64,000 nucleotides of DNA from Sipunculus nudus (taxonomy: Eukaryota; Annelida; Sipuncula; Golfingiida; Sipunculidae): NCBI GenBank assembly GCA_026874595.1, contig CM049309.1, forward strand, positions 38,765,079 through 38,829,078, in the 5' to 3' direction. Positions 51,700-63,920 of this stretch are shown here, in pieces. The position numbers and the translations under genes are program-made. Position 1 is the stretch's first letter. Each line of letters begins with the position of its first letter. The notes below the pieces were generated by a model, which saw only the letters and a program-made list of their open reading frames with translations, was not told the DNA's origin and did no database searches.

Positions 51700-52312
51700 A
51701 ACATACTTCGTGTAATACGTAACATGCATCGTGTAATACGTGACATGCATCGTGTAATACGTAATATGCATCGTGTAAGACGTAACATGCATCGTGTTTT
51801 ATACGTAACATGCATCGTGTGTAATACGTTACATGCATCGTGTAATACGTAACTTGCATCGTGTAATACGTAACATGCATCGTGTAATACGTAACTTGCA
51901 TCGTGTAATACGTAACATGCATCGTGTAATACGTAATATGCTTCGTGTAATACGTAACATGCATCGTGTGTAATACGTAACATGCTTCGTGTAATACGTA
52001 ACATGCATCGTTTATATGTAACATGCATCGTGTGTAATACGTAACATGCATCGTGTAATACGTGACATGTATCGTGTAATACGTAACATGCTCGTGTAAT
52101 TCGTAACATGCATCGTGTAAGACGTAACATGCATCGTGTGTAATACGTAACATGCATCGTGTAATACGTAACATGCATCGCGTAATACGTAACATGCATC
52201 GTGTAATACGTAACATGCATCGTGTAATACGTAATATGCTTCGTGTAATACGTAACATGCATCGTGTGTAATACGTAACATGCATCGTGTAATACGTAAC
52301 ATGCATCGTACA
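51700..52312 (+). repeat. Minisatellite, 21-bp unit, about 29 copies
   Basis: Unit ATCGTGTAATACGTAACATGC with point variants (GACATG, AACTTG, AATATGCTTC) and 2-base GT insertions. Since 21 is divisible by 3, the minus strand shows long repetitive ORFs (up to 230 codons, HDACYVL repeats) that are artefacts. A block of variants (AATATGCTTC, AACATGCATC, then GTGTGTAATACG) occurs near 51931-51985 and again near 52231-52285, indicating larger-scale duplication. Confidence 0.95.
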
Positions 52313-53211
52313 CTACGTCTGTAGATTTAATAATCAGTCAGCTTGTTCAAGCATTACCTCTTGCAACCGTACGTGTCCAGGTTTATATCATTTTTGTCTT
52401 TGTTTAGATTCCGAGCCTTTCTATTATTTATGTTAGGGTACTGATTTCAGGGATGTCGGTGATGTCGTGCTGTGCAGACAATCCACTGTCACAACTGAGG
52501 TAATATATAAAACGCAAATCGGGTACACTGGAGTTACAGTTATGTATGGACACATGAAATACTAAAATATCGAGCAATACGCACTTTACGTAGCGATTTA
52601 GTTACAACATGTATTTGTAAAACGCTTTTTTGCTTGGTTTGCTGGGTTTGTCCACAGAGAGAACGATACGAAAAGTTTAATAAATTCCCAAAGCCTTATT
52701 TATTGTCTATTTGATCAGTTAATATTATGTGTTGACCCAGATACACGTACTCTTGTGTGCCGCCGGAGTATACACTATGCTTGATTTAATCTTTATTAGC
52801 CCAAGGTTGAGTGTTGTTTATGAAGAGCGTATTTGATTGAAATTCGCATTATACGCAATGTGCATTTCAGTGCATACAGCTCCACTGTCTGGTGGCAAAA
52901 CACATCAGCAGCCAGTTAAACTGGCAGCGATCGTCGGAGCACAATATGCTATGTTTTGCCGCTCTGAGCGTATACCATGTTTATCATATGGCAAACATTG
53001 AAACGACCTGACAACCAAAGTTGTGTGAGTATGTTATTTTTCCTCGTAACCAATTATTCATACATTCAGTGATCGTTCGTCCATGTGAATGGCCAATATC
53101 AATGCTACAGAAATATAGCTCATATGGTCGGAATTATACCTGTCTATTTTTGTTGAGGGTTACTGTCTCAATTTTGTAATACTTGCTTAATTAAGTACAT
53201 GTACAGCTGCA

Positions 53212-53495
53212 GAATTCCATTCCGGCTTCGGACTACTTGACAGGGCAGTATCTCAAGCTTCCACTCATTTTATATCCTGGTGTTAACTGAGGGCTGAGGG
53301 GCCCTGGCTGTGTAATCGACCCAATTGCTGGGGCATACCACTAAGGAATCCCTGAAAGGCGCACTTATCTGTGAGTGAAGCACGGCCGTTGGGCACGACC
53401 TTCCCATAAGTCTGCAGAGCGCTCACCGCCTCGACAAGACTCAAACTCACGATCTTCCGGCTTTGAGTCCTGTGCTCTACCCCTGACCCACGTAA
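53212..53495 (-). mobile_element. tRNA-derived SINE, family B, copy 3
   Basis: Minus-strand head TGGGTCAGGGGTAGAGCACA then GGACTCAAAGCC, B-box-like GAGTTTGAGTC, tail TTAACACCAGGATATAAAAT. The plus-strand flank GCAGAATTCCATTCCG is also found at the same edge of copy 2, so the element extends at least that far. Confidence 0.75.
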
Positions 53496-55114
53496 ACCGG
53501 TTAATAATACCTGTATTTGTATGTAACAGTAAACTGTCTTTCGCAAACTGTCCTCGTAATACCGTGTGGCTGATATAGGAAATCTCATTACTTAAACCAG
53601 TGGTGGTTAGAACTTTTCCTGTTCCAGAAATCAGTCAACCCGAGGACGGATATGATTCCGTTTCCACTCAGTCCGAATAAGTGGCTTTAACGTTTGTGAG
53701 CATAATTAGCGGGCTACTACGGAAAAGTCAATTAACACCCATGGTTTATTGAGGCTGAAGTGGTCAGCGGACGACCTTAGTTCGTGCATGTCACGCCCGG
53801 CGAAGGGCTGAAACCCACAGGGAATGTCCGGTGTGTGCCTGCCACACAGCTGCACCTAAGGAGCTGGATTACTGAGCTGTTGTTATCATCCCGCAATAAC
53901 CAGGCGGCGGACAGCCCACTGCCAGACTGGCTTCAGACCTGTTCTTATTGATCCCAGCTCTTGATGAGAGAATCATATTGAGACCAACATGTTTAAAACA
54001 TGACATGATGTTAACTATTTATATTCCCACATTACACTTTGAATAATTAATTTCTATATTTTATTTGTTGGTCGCTGAAAGAGTTTTAAAGGCAGCAGTG
54101 TAGAATATTTAGTTTATATTTATCTATACCTTAGACCCAGATTTAATCGGAAATGCCTAAATGTAAAACCACATGCATTTATTTTATGACCTGCAGATGC
54201 ACAGTGCATGGAATCCACAAAATCGAAGGATTTTCTTAATATTAATACATAAAACTGTTGTTTTGGTCACTGTTGTACTTTTACATGTTTCGACATTTAT
54301 TCAGCTCGCTTCATATACAAGCAAATTAAAACGACCAAAACCTAAATTCAATGTTACATAACGAGTATTTAGCATTAAAGATAAAATTATGTCTTACTGC
54401 TTAGAGGCAGCGGTGTAGAAAATTAAGTTTATATTTATCAAAACTTCGATACAATGAAACAACGAAGTTGAATGAACGAAGGGTATGTGTCACCTCAGTT
54501 CGTCTGTCTGCCTGCTTGTCTTTTCTTTTGTTAGTTTTTGTTCTGTCGTTTGTGCAAAAGAAAGGTTTATGGAAGAAGTTAAGCAAAATTATTTGAAGAC
54601 GTAGGTAAAGAAAAGATAATTATGTTAGATTTGAGCCCCATATATTACAATAGTTACAGCCACTGGCATTTCATCCCGGTTGAGGGGTTCAGTATGATTA
54701 TATGGACTTATCTGAGGCAAGAAAGAAATCATCGATTTGGGGGGGGGGGGGAATGGGAGTGGGGATTGATGGAAGTTTATTTATGAAAAGCCACAACTGT
54801 TAATTGGGTCTCGGACTGCCATATAGTTCCAATGTGATAATACTGTTATCATCACACGTATAATTCATAATCCGTGCAGTGCATTTTTAATCGGTGTTTA
54901 ATCGAGGGAAGAAACGGCAGAAATATTTAAAATGAGTGGCTCCAGTATTTTGCTCTATTATACACGGTGATACTGCTGCTGCTTTTCATCGCCATCTCGC
55001 GTTCATTCGGTGTAAAGTATCTCATACACGATAATTCCTTTTTGTGTACTCTGAAAAGGTGGATGAATAAGAAATCAAGATTTTAAAAATTATACTGCAA
55101 ATAAGTCTAATATA

Positions 55115-55234
55115 CAGGAGAACCTGTCTGAAAGACCACCTTTCTAATAAGACCACATAACTATTAAGGCCATCTGGGAATTAAGACCACTTTTGGTCAG
55201 TCGCACAGGTGGTCGTATACTACAGGTTTCACTG
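55115..55234. mobile_element. Pogo-like MITE, 120 bp, TA target duplication
   Basis: Left end CAGGAGAACCTGTCTGAAAG, right end reversed CAGTGAAACCTGTAGTATAC, both leading to a GACCACC motif; TA at 55113-55114 and 55235-55236. Internally the AAGACCAC motif recurs. Same superfamily as the 4661 element but a different subfamily. Confidence 0.75.
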
Positions 55235-56207
55235 TAGTTAAATTTCCAGGTTAATGCTGACTAGAACCGTTCAAACTGAAAGAACCATCAGGCTATGACA
55301 TTCAGACATTTTCAATATAATCGTGATATTGCCTTTTCGAACAGTGGTATTACAGGCGACACCAGCATAACTTTACTGAGGCAAGTAAAACTGGTTCAAG
55401 AAAATCAGTCTTTCGCCCTTGCAGACACATTTACGTATCCTACCCTTGAATTATTGATCAGGGATTGGGCACTGCTTCTTCAGACACATAGCAGTGACAA
55501 ATAGGTTGACCTAATATGACTTTTTAGACTGGCATTTCAGAATGGTTAATGATTTCCTGTCATTGAAGTGCTGTTGTGTTATTTATGTATAAACCTGACA
55601 GCCTGATGGTCATGATCATATGTAATTTGTGTGTGTGGATAATCACGTGATTTTTTTTTTATAAAATTTTAGTACAAGTAGGTTTGCATGTTATGTCTGT
55701 GTATATGGACGGTAAGATACTTTCCCGGAAAATTATAATTAATAATTGCCACAGGGACAACTTCCAGTAGAAGATAGTATTTCCTCGATGAAGTGGTCTC
55801 TGTTACCGCTTTTTCGCTGGCACATCTTCTGTCATTAAAGTGGCGTCGTCGTTTGCAATCACTTTCCACTCTATAGTCTCAATAAATAAAAGCCAATAAG
55901 TCGTCCTATTTTCACGCAAAACCGCATTAAGTATATATTATTTTAAACCTTATAAAATTATCTAACTGATGAAATATAATTTGTTTTCATATCTCTTTAA
56001 TAACGTTAATTTTAACTTTTAATTTTAAGTAAAAACTAAATCTTTTTGTACAAATCGAGTTTTTTCCCTACACATTGTAGCAGGTATAGCGAATGTTCAG
56101 TATTTGAACTGCCCCTGATAAGCCATTTAACTTATAGATGGCTTTCATATATTAAATTGGCCCGACATCCTCCCTTCTCTTTCCTTGCAGAGCAAAGACA
56201 TCAAAAC

Positions 56208-56449
56208 TCCCAGTTTCTCTGACAGTTTCTCATATTTGATCAAGGATGATTTTATCCATACCATATGACAGGTGGTGCCATCTACGATTCCTTAGTTTAT
56301 ATACAATTTCATATGTCATTTGGAAAGTATAACAGCCAATACACATTTCATTGCTTGAAGCATGTAAAAAAATGCACCAAACATACATTTTTATCACAAT
56401 GCCAAAATTAACTGTTACATCCAAAAAGTTCTTTACGACAATCACAGGA

Positions 56450-56509
<60 letters not shown>
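56208..56509 (+). repeat. Dispersed repeat ending in (TA)n, copy 2
   Basis: Second copy of the 46306 repeat in the same orientation, 9.9 kb away. It ends TTTACGACAATCACAGGATG and a (TA)n of about 57 bp, so the microsatellite appears to be the 3' end of the element. Confidence 0.7.
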
Positions 56510-56514
<5 letters not shown>

Positions 56515-56609
56515 AGTCGCGTAAGAGAGGCGGGATAAGCCGTTAGGGACGCAGGAGTTGGTTGTCATGGTCTGGGTACCGGGGTGATCACGTGAGTGAG
56601 CTACAGTTG

Positions 56610-56688
56610 TCAGTATACAAAATGGAAAAAGGGTCTTTTAAGCGGGGTGGTCGCGTTACTGAGATGGTCGTAGACCTGGATTCCACTG
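56610..56688. mobile_element. Right-end remnant of a pogo-like MITE
   Basis: The stretch ending GGTCGTAGACCTGGATTCCA CTG at 56688 resembles the right end of the 55115 element (GGTCGTATACTACAGGTTTC ACTG), with two internal TGGTCG motifs. No matching left end is seen; it may be lost in the (TA)n at 56452-56509. Confidence 0.4.
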
Positions 56689-57448
56689 TTTACATATATA
56701 CACAATTATGTAAGTAATGATGAATATTCATATAATACTTTCTGTAATTAATGTTAGAAATACTGACTTAAGATTCATGATTCAAATCGGTGATAAGATT
56801 CATTAACTAACCGTGGTTATGATTCATGTCATTGGAAAATATTGCTTATACCAGCCGTGGTTGATACATGATGTCGTCATATTGCTATCTATTATAACTC
56901 GTCAGACCTTCCATACTCCACACCCGGTCGTCTGCTCAGCGCGTCATGTGACGATCAAAGACGATGATTGGTTAACAGACAGGCCAGACGACACCATCAA
57001 AGGCGCCAAAGATCCGAAATCTGTCTCTGTGTGGGCCATATATAGCACCACCCTCCGCATGTAATAACTTAAAACATCAATCCAACAAGTTCCCTGGTAT
57101 AATGGGTAGGATTATAGCTTTTTGACATTTCCCAGACGCTGTTTGTGTTTGGGTACGGCTTTATCAAATCATGAAGCCATTATGGTCGAGAGGACCGACC
57201 CTTCAGCCTCGTGTGTGTCGCGACAGATCAAATGAACTCTGTTTCTGAATAAACTCCTGTTAATGTTTGATAACAGTTTATATATTGTGAGGCTCTAGGT
57301 TACAGACAAATCAACAGAATACCGCAGTTGTGCTTGATTACTGTAGCTGGGTATTTCTATGAGAAAGAAACATTAACATGATATGAAATAACATGACATG
57401 ACGTTATAGCTCAGCAACACGATTACCTGATCATGTTGACGCAGTGGT

Positions 57449-57511
<63 letters not shown>

Positions 57512-60276
57512 ATTGTGTGATTAGTTTCATTGTTGAAATTTGTCATAAACAGTTATTAATAGATGCGATCTTTAAATACTTGTTACCTGTACCATCCTAG
57601 GTCTCATGTTACTCAGTTTGCTAATTGATATGGACAATATATGTATCACTCTATGTTTGCGTTTCCGTGGCAACCTCTGCATTCAGATCACGCAGCCCGC
57701 AATCAGTGAGAAGAGAACTGTTTCAGCAAGGCCATGTCCATCAGAGAAAGTGCTTGTATTGTTACATGCCACGTGCATGATGGCGGTTTCGCACGCTAAC
57801 CGATCATATAACTCAACTTTTGTATACAGCAAGGAAGTAAAGAGGACAAATCAATATGCTACCTGTTACACCGGGCATGTCTGTAAGGTCCAGTGCTTCA
57901 CATCTGCTGTTCTCTGACTCGAGAAGGACATAAATCATGTTTTTCATCTGCGACAGTAAAATAAAGCCAGAACACCACGTAGAGGAACCATTTATCGTTT
58001 TGTTTTAAGGAAAACGGAGGATTTTATTGGATATTGGCAGAAGACAATATGAGATATTTTCACTCGAACACGCGATCGTGGTCTGGGAGTAAATTACCAT
58101 CCCCGGAAACGCCCATTAAGCGGCAGAGAGCAAGACAACACTAAACAACACGGCCACACGTGATCGTTCTCACAATATGGATACTTTTTTCGGTAGTGAA
58201 CCTATGACGCAAAGTGGAAATGAAAAAAAAAATGGAGATAGTCCATGTCAGATAGTAGACTACATTGGTCAAGACAAGATAAATATAATTATTAAGGTAA
58301 CCACAACCACTTGTAGAAACATCTTGCAAATGTAGCACAGTGTGTGTGTGCATGTGTGTGTGTGTCACAATTAGCCAAATGATTGTATCAGATATTTACA
58401 ATTTCCTTATGGATATTTATCTTAATACTAAGCCTAGGAAACCACTATCACAATAATCTCTTATATTACTGATATAAAACTTCATCTTTCCTCCCAGTTT
58501 CTTTTGGCGACAATACAACTCTGTATTAATAGATTTTATGAAAATGACGCCTATTCAACGTTATAAATCCCTGTTGCGTGCGACATACAGGTTGGAAAAC
58601 AAAATCCCTACATTGGTGTCACGGTGACAGGGCGTGTTTACATTGATTGGCATTTTTTTATGAGAGACTCTTTTTTTCTCTCTCTTTTTTTCTCACAACG
58701 AGAGACTCTCTGGTAGAGTAGCTTTATTATTTCATGGTCGACTCAACAAAGCAGAGCTTAATCCGGTGTACTTCCGGTGTTAATATGCCTAGACAAAAGA
58801 TTGCCACGGGGGACAGATAAACTATTCAAGCTGACATGACATTCTGCTTTCAAGATTTATAAAACATGTACCGGCCTTGGGTTTATCAATTTTATAACAT
58901 TAGACAATTCCTTAAAAAAGGCAGTGTCAACGATCCTGACAAGATCGAGGCCTTGAAGGCAATAACATTGGACAGAGTTGGTGACATGATGTCCTGTTTC
59001 TGAAAAAGAAATCAATTTAGTATTATCCATGCAAAGAATTTATCTGAATAATTTATGTGTGCATATTTTTTCTGGTGACATTAACTGATGACGACGACTG
59101 GATAGGCCTGAGGTAGCGGAAAATATTTTTGTCATCGAGGCAATATGAGAAACTAAATAATAAATATGTGCTCTATATATCAAAAGAATTTATATTTGGT
59201 TTTGTATTGAACGTTTGAGGGGGGATATAACGTCTTGTATTTTATTCATTAAGATCCAAACTGCGCATGACCTGGTAATATTGCTTAATCTTGATATAAT
59301 CTGACTGCAGTATGTTATTTGAAAAGGGAAAATAAAATTATCGAGATATTATATTTGTTTATATATTTATATTTATATTTATATTTATATACCAGTGTTT
59401 CTAACAACCACCACAGTACATGCATGTTTTTTCAGCCGTGACAACCCGACTCAGTAGGCATTCGGATAATTGGGCTGGTAAGCCTACTCGAGTCGTGATA
59501 CAAGTAATATCGAGGATTGTATCGCAGTGGTCTTGCATCAGGTTGCATTCATATTGTGGTAAACGGCCCATAATCTCAATATTATGCTAAGAAAAATGGA
59601 TTTACACAATAGTATACATGTTGGCTCACAACCAAAACTGAAACACCCTATCCATGGACACGGGTCATTTCCTGTATCGCCTGCAAGCTGCCTGCGTCCT
59701 GTAACCCGTGCGAGCCATGCTTGTGTTCATGCGGTCATAAGTTCAACAAACATGCCGAGTGGTTTACCAATGTGCTGGGTTAAAACGGAACTTTTCTCGC
59801 TCATGTTTGGTATTATTAGAAAGTACACAAAAATGCTAACGATTGGTCTGGGTTATGTTGATTGACAGTGTACCTGATGGAGCGTTGTCAGAAATGACGA
59901 CAAAATTTGCATCTTCATAAGGCCTTATAACGCGTTCCTCAGACTTAGATGTAAAGACACTCTTGCGCCAGTAATCTGGTCGTAATGCCAGAGGGTCGAT
60001 GTCACCAGAAAATCGGTGACAATATGTACGGTGTTTTGTATCATAGTTTAACGAAGTCTGTTCTCTATTGATATTGATGTGAAGCGTCATCCTAAAGCAT
60101 TGACAGGTCTTGATTGTATATATATTGTGTATTCTTGTATGAAATCCCATCGGCTATCAGCTGATTTATCTGTGTCACGCATTGCGTGTATTACATCTGG
60201 TATGTGGGTCGCCATAATGACGCTAGCAGTCATACTAGATCACATATATCCTTATATGGGACACTATATCCATAAG

Positions 60277-60328
60277 CCAATCAGAGAACCGGATCGCCGT
60301 ACACAGTGCACCGGCGATTGTGACGTCA
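60277..60328 (+). promoter_or_regulatory. Promoter-like cluster: CCAAT box and CRE
   Basis: CCAAT (60277-60281, in AGCCAATCAGA) and a perfect CRE palindrome TGACGTCA (60321-60328) sit 44 bp apart at the left of a GC-rich, CpG-containing stretch (60290-60520). It ends in a possible donor (GGCG|GTAAAA, about 60520). No protein can be assigned; a short ATG ORF (60459-60524, MGQGPSSRDH...) would be open up to that donor. Confidence 0.3.
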
Positions 60329-61713
60329 GAGTTCAGGGGAGACGCGGGACGCTGCTTCAGTTGGGTCTTGAAGCTTGAAGAGGCAGCACGCACGCACGGC
60401 AGAAAGAACATTGAAACGCTTAAACCCGCCAGGAACGGCATAGAAGCAAGATTCTACATGGGGCAAGGGCCCAGCTCACGAGATCACAGCCGTGATGCCG
60501 ACAGAGCATCGTATTGGCGGTAAAATAAGTGCGCACGCGTCACCTGCCGACCTAGTTCAGCTTGACCTAGATACATAATCGCTGTAAGCCGTGAAACAAT
60601 TGCTACACGAGTAAGGTCAAGGACTCTAAGCTCATATGTAAACAAAGAGAGCTATTACCATTCATGTGAACGTAAACCTACCCGGGTCGCTGTCAAGCAA
60701 GATCAGTTGAAGATCGCTGAACTCAGAAAGACTATATGGTACTAACCATACGCTAGATTCTACACCAAACAGTAACCAGAGATCTCTGAAGGAACTGGAC
60801 TTTATTGTTTTTATACAAACCATGGACTCAGTAAATATCCTGTATTTTAAATGTGAAGGACTGTCGTATTGACACATCAACGCACACACACTCACATCTA
60901 TGTCTCTGTATGTATTGTCTTGAATTATATTTGTGAATTTAACCTGATGTCTCATAGTTTCTATTGATCTGGGTGTATGATTGTCTGGTATTTTTATACA
61001 CGTCCTTAAAAGAACCTGGAAATGTCACCTGTAATGACCGGGATCTAATTTCCTGATTAGTGAAATCAAGTGGCGAGCGTAAACCCATCCTATTGTTTTA
61101 TAGGATATATCCGTTGTAAAGTTATCACGTTAAGTCAGGGGTGACAGTCGATATGACGCTGGTCACCGCTCATGCCTGTCACCTTTTGATATATCATCAA
61201 GCAGCAAGAGCGGTGACCGTTTTTTTTTTTAAATTTTTTTATTGAGGAGAATGCATCTATTTATAATCTGGTTGCATCCAATTACTTTGATATATTGCAT
61301 TTTCATTAATCAATTAAACAATTTATGTAAAAAAGTGAAATGACACTAGCCGGTGAAGAAGATCAAACATTCCTACAGAAAATCAGACTTTCCTTTTCAT
61401 TCGATACGTCAAAATACCCGATGTCTTCCCGTCCTAATCCACTTCGTCAGCAGTTTGTTCAAATTAAATCAAATTTTATAGTTATTAAAATGATATTTAT
61501 CAGCTTTAACTTCAGCTTATGAGCTTTGATTGGACATAGCATCATTGTAAATTAGCCAACATGGTTAATTAGCAGGTAATCCTTCTGAGCTTTTATAAAA
61601 AAAAATAGGCCAGAAAAAGTGAATTACAAAGCACAGAGGCTGCTTGTTTTGTTTATATCGTGTTTATAATATGTGGGGGCCAAAACAATCAAAACAAATT
61701 CAACAAGGGCTTC

Positions 61714-61990
61714 TGGCGGCAAGTCAGATAAGCCAGAGCTAGCTAATAGCGTTTTACAACAAGTGACCTTTCTACCTCCGCATATATGCAACCTACTACC
61801 CTAGGTTATATGTTTCTCCCGTTTGTCAACACTGCTGTGTTTACAAACACATTGTTGATAAACAAGTTCACACATTCTCCACGGAAGCGTTGTAAGCACT
61901 TTTTTTATAACCAGAATTACCCTTAGATCATTAATATATACACAGGATAGCCAGAAATCACATAATTCCTTTTTTATATAAGGTGGATGA
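61714..61990 (+). repeat. Dispersed repeat, about 275 bp, copy 2
   Basis: Direct-orientation copy of 47785-48054, about 14 kb downstream, roughly four fifths identical by eye. Both copies contain the palindromic TGTGTTTACAAACACA. Confidence 0.75.
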
Positions 61991-62194
61991 CTGGGCAGCA
62001 ATAACAGCATTATAATTATTATGGCGGACGACATTGTGAATCAATAACAGAAGAACATTGTTAATTAGCAGTTCGTCAGGTCAGTCACCAAAGAATTTTC
62101 ATTTTCCTGTTTTAGTAATATTAGTCAAAGAACTCTGAGTGTGTATTAGATATTACGTGGTAACTGTGTTTACAGAGACGCATTATATCCAGAT

Positions 62195-62364
62195 CAGAAG
62201 CGTATCCAGGTGATCCGGACCCCCCTTTTCAGCCACCGCAACCTTTATATTAAGGGTTTCAGACCATTTTCTTTTTTGCGGCCTGGACAGTCTTTTTCAG
62301 AATTGGTCAGTAGTCCCAGGTTGGACCCCTCCTTTTCCTAAATCCTGGATCTGCCCCTGCAGGT
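62195..62364. mobile_element. Inverted-repeat element with GATCCAGG-type ends
   Basis: Left AGAAGCGTATCCAGG and right reversed AGGGGCAGATCCAGG match at 12 of about 16 positions. The interior is homologous, in reverse orientation, to 5341-5450: both share a GGTCTGAA-C-CCCTTAA core and a GGGGG-TCCGGA end. No coding capacity. Confidence 0.6.
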
Positions 62365-62417
62365 CATATTATATTGTTAACCTTAACTAAGACGAATCAT
62401 GTAAGATATAGTTTGAC

Positions 62418-62420
<3 letters not shown>

Positions 62421-62476
<56 letters not shown>
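62421..62476 (+). repeat. (TA)n microsatellite
   Basis: 56-bp pure TA tract followed by a smaller AAACATATATATAAACATA repeat. Confidence 0.95.
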
Positions 62477-62479
<3 letters not shown>

Positions 62480-63620
62480 ATATATATAAACATAATAGTA
62501 TAGTTTACATCATTCGATAAGCAAGGATGTATTTTAAATATAATCATAAAAATATGTTACTACATTTGCTGTGGCCCGGAGCTTATGTCAAATTGGAAAC
62601 TTTTATAAAATCAATATTAAATAAGAACTGGTTAGTAGTTTATATGTAAAGATCTGGAGGCGGTTTATTATTAATCATATTGCAATTAATGTTTTTAACT
62701 GAGATAAATAAGAAATCCGACTGTGGAGCCATCAATTTTCTTTGGTCATATGAAATGATTCTTCAAAGTAAATGGCAGATGTTGTTAAGATAAAAGAAAC
62801 AAACCATTCTTGTCCATGACGCATTAAAAAAAAATAAGGAATATTGTTGTGATTGAAACCAACATGCCAAAAAGATTACTTGACAACGGTCTCACAGGCG
62901 GTCACTAGAAGGGTGATATGAAAGCTTATGTCTGATATTATGACGTTTTATTAAATAAAAACTTGAAACCCCTAACCTTGCTCATGAAATGGAAGCAAGG
63001 ATTTAATCTCAAGTTAAATTTTCCTAAATGAAACTGCAAGATGGGGTAAGTAAAAAAAACTGCGGGCATGCAGATGAGGGACATTAGGTTACTGATAAAA
63101 AAGAAATTGGTGATGTTCAAAGTTCATAGCTGCCTTTGCAAAAGATTATAAGAGATTTGAAAGGAGAATGGTTACAGCGTGAAATGTTTTCGTTCAATGA
63201 TTCAAAGATTTTTGACAAAGCAAGACCTCACAAATATTATACTAAGAGACCCTTTTGTAACGGCGTTTTGTAAATGTGATTTATGTCATCAAATTTAAAA
63301 TCTGATATGATTTCTGTCAGTCAGGATCAAATATACATTTTAACAAGTTAACGACCAAAAAGCCCTTACATGCTATATCATAAGAATGTTTAGGATGCAT
63401 AAGAAATATCTGACTTCAGAATCTTAAATATCAATTTAAACCAGAGCGCCATACATCAAGGAACTCCACATCCACTGATCTAATCGTCAAATGGTCCAAT
63501 GATCAACAGAAGAAAGATGATAAGAGGAAGGCTCATGCAGGAGTATTCGTTGTTTAATTAGTGGAAAGCTTCAAAGTATTAAAGAAAAATAAAATACAAA
63601 TGTAAAATATCAAGACCAAT

Positions 63621-63920
63621 AAAATAAAAGGTATGGCTCTCAGGCACCGCCCGCGTCAATTTTAACCCCCCCCCCCCCCCGCTTCAAACATTTTTATTTT
63701 GATTTTCATATTTCAAGAAGATAAAATAATACAATTTTGATAAGATTTCCTTTGATATCTAGTGCTTTTACCTGTTAAGCAAATAATTCTGTTATTTTCA
63801 TGCTTTTCCCTGATCATATATGACATTTTTATCGAAACAATAAAAAGGGTAAAAAATAAAATATCGCCCGCCCGTATTGATTTCTGAAAAAATGCCTGAG
63901 AACTAAACCTTTTTTTTTTT
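63621..63920. repeat. Inverted-repeat structure with GGTATGGCTCTCAGGCA arms
   Basis: The left arm AAAAGGTATGGCTCTCAGGCA (63626-63646) pairs with TGCCTGAGAACTAAACCTTTT (63893-63913). The CCGCCCG motif also appears on both sides (63648-63654 and, as CGCCCGCCCG, near 63866). A poly(C) run at 63666-63680 follows the left arm. Possibly a small DNA transposon; class unknown. Confidence 0.45.

Noticed and set aside
51621-52313. Overlapping minus-strand ORFs of 230, 202 and 96 codons
   Set aside because: They are created by a 21-bp tandem repeat whose period is a multiple of three; the protein would be a monotonous HDACYVL repeat without other features.
57606-57917. 103-codon ATG ORF, Cys-rich with a hydrophobic start
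   Set aside because: No ordered cysteine framework, no poly(A) signal or splice site nearby, and a length that occurs by chance in this window; left unannotated.
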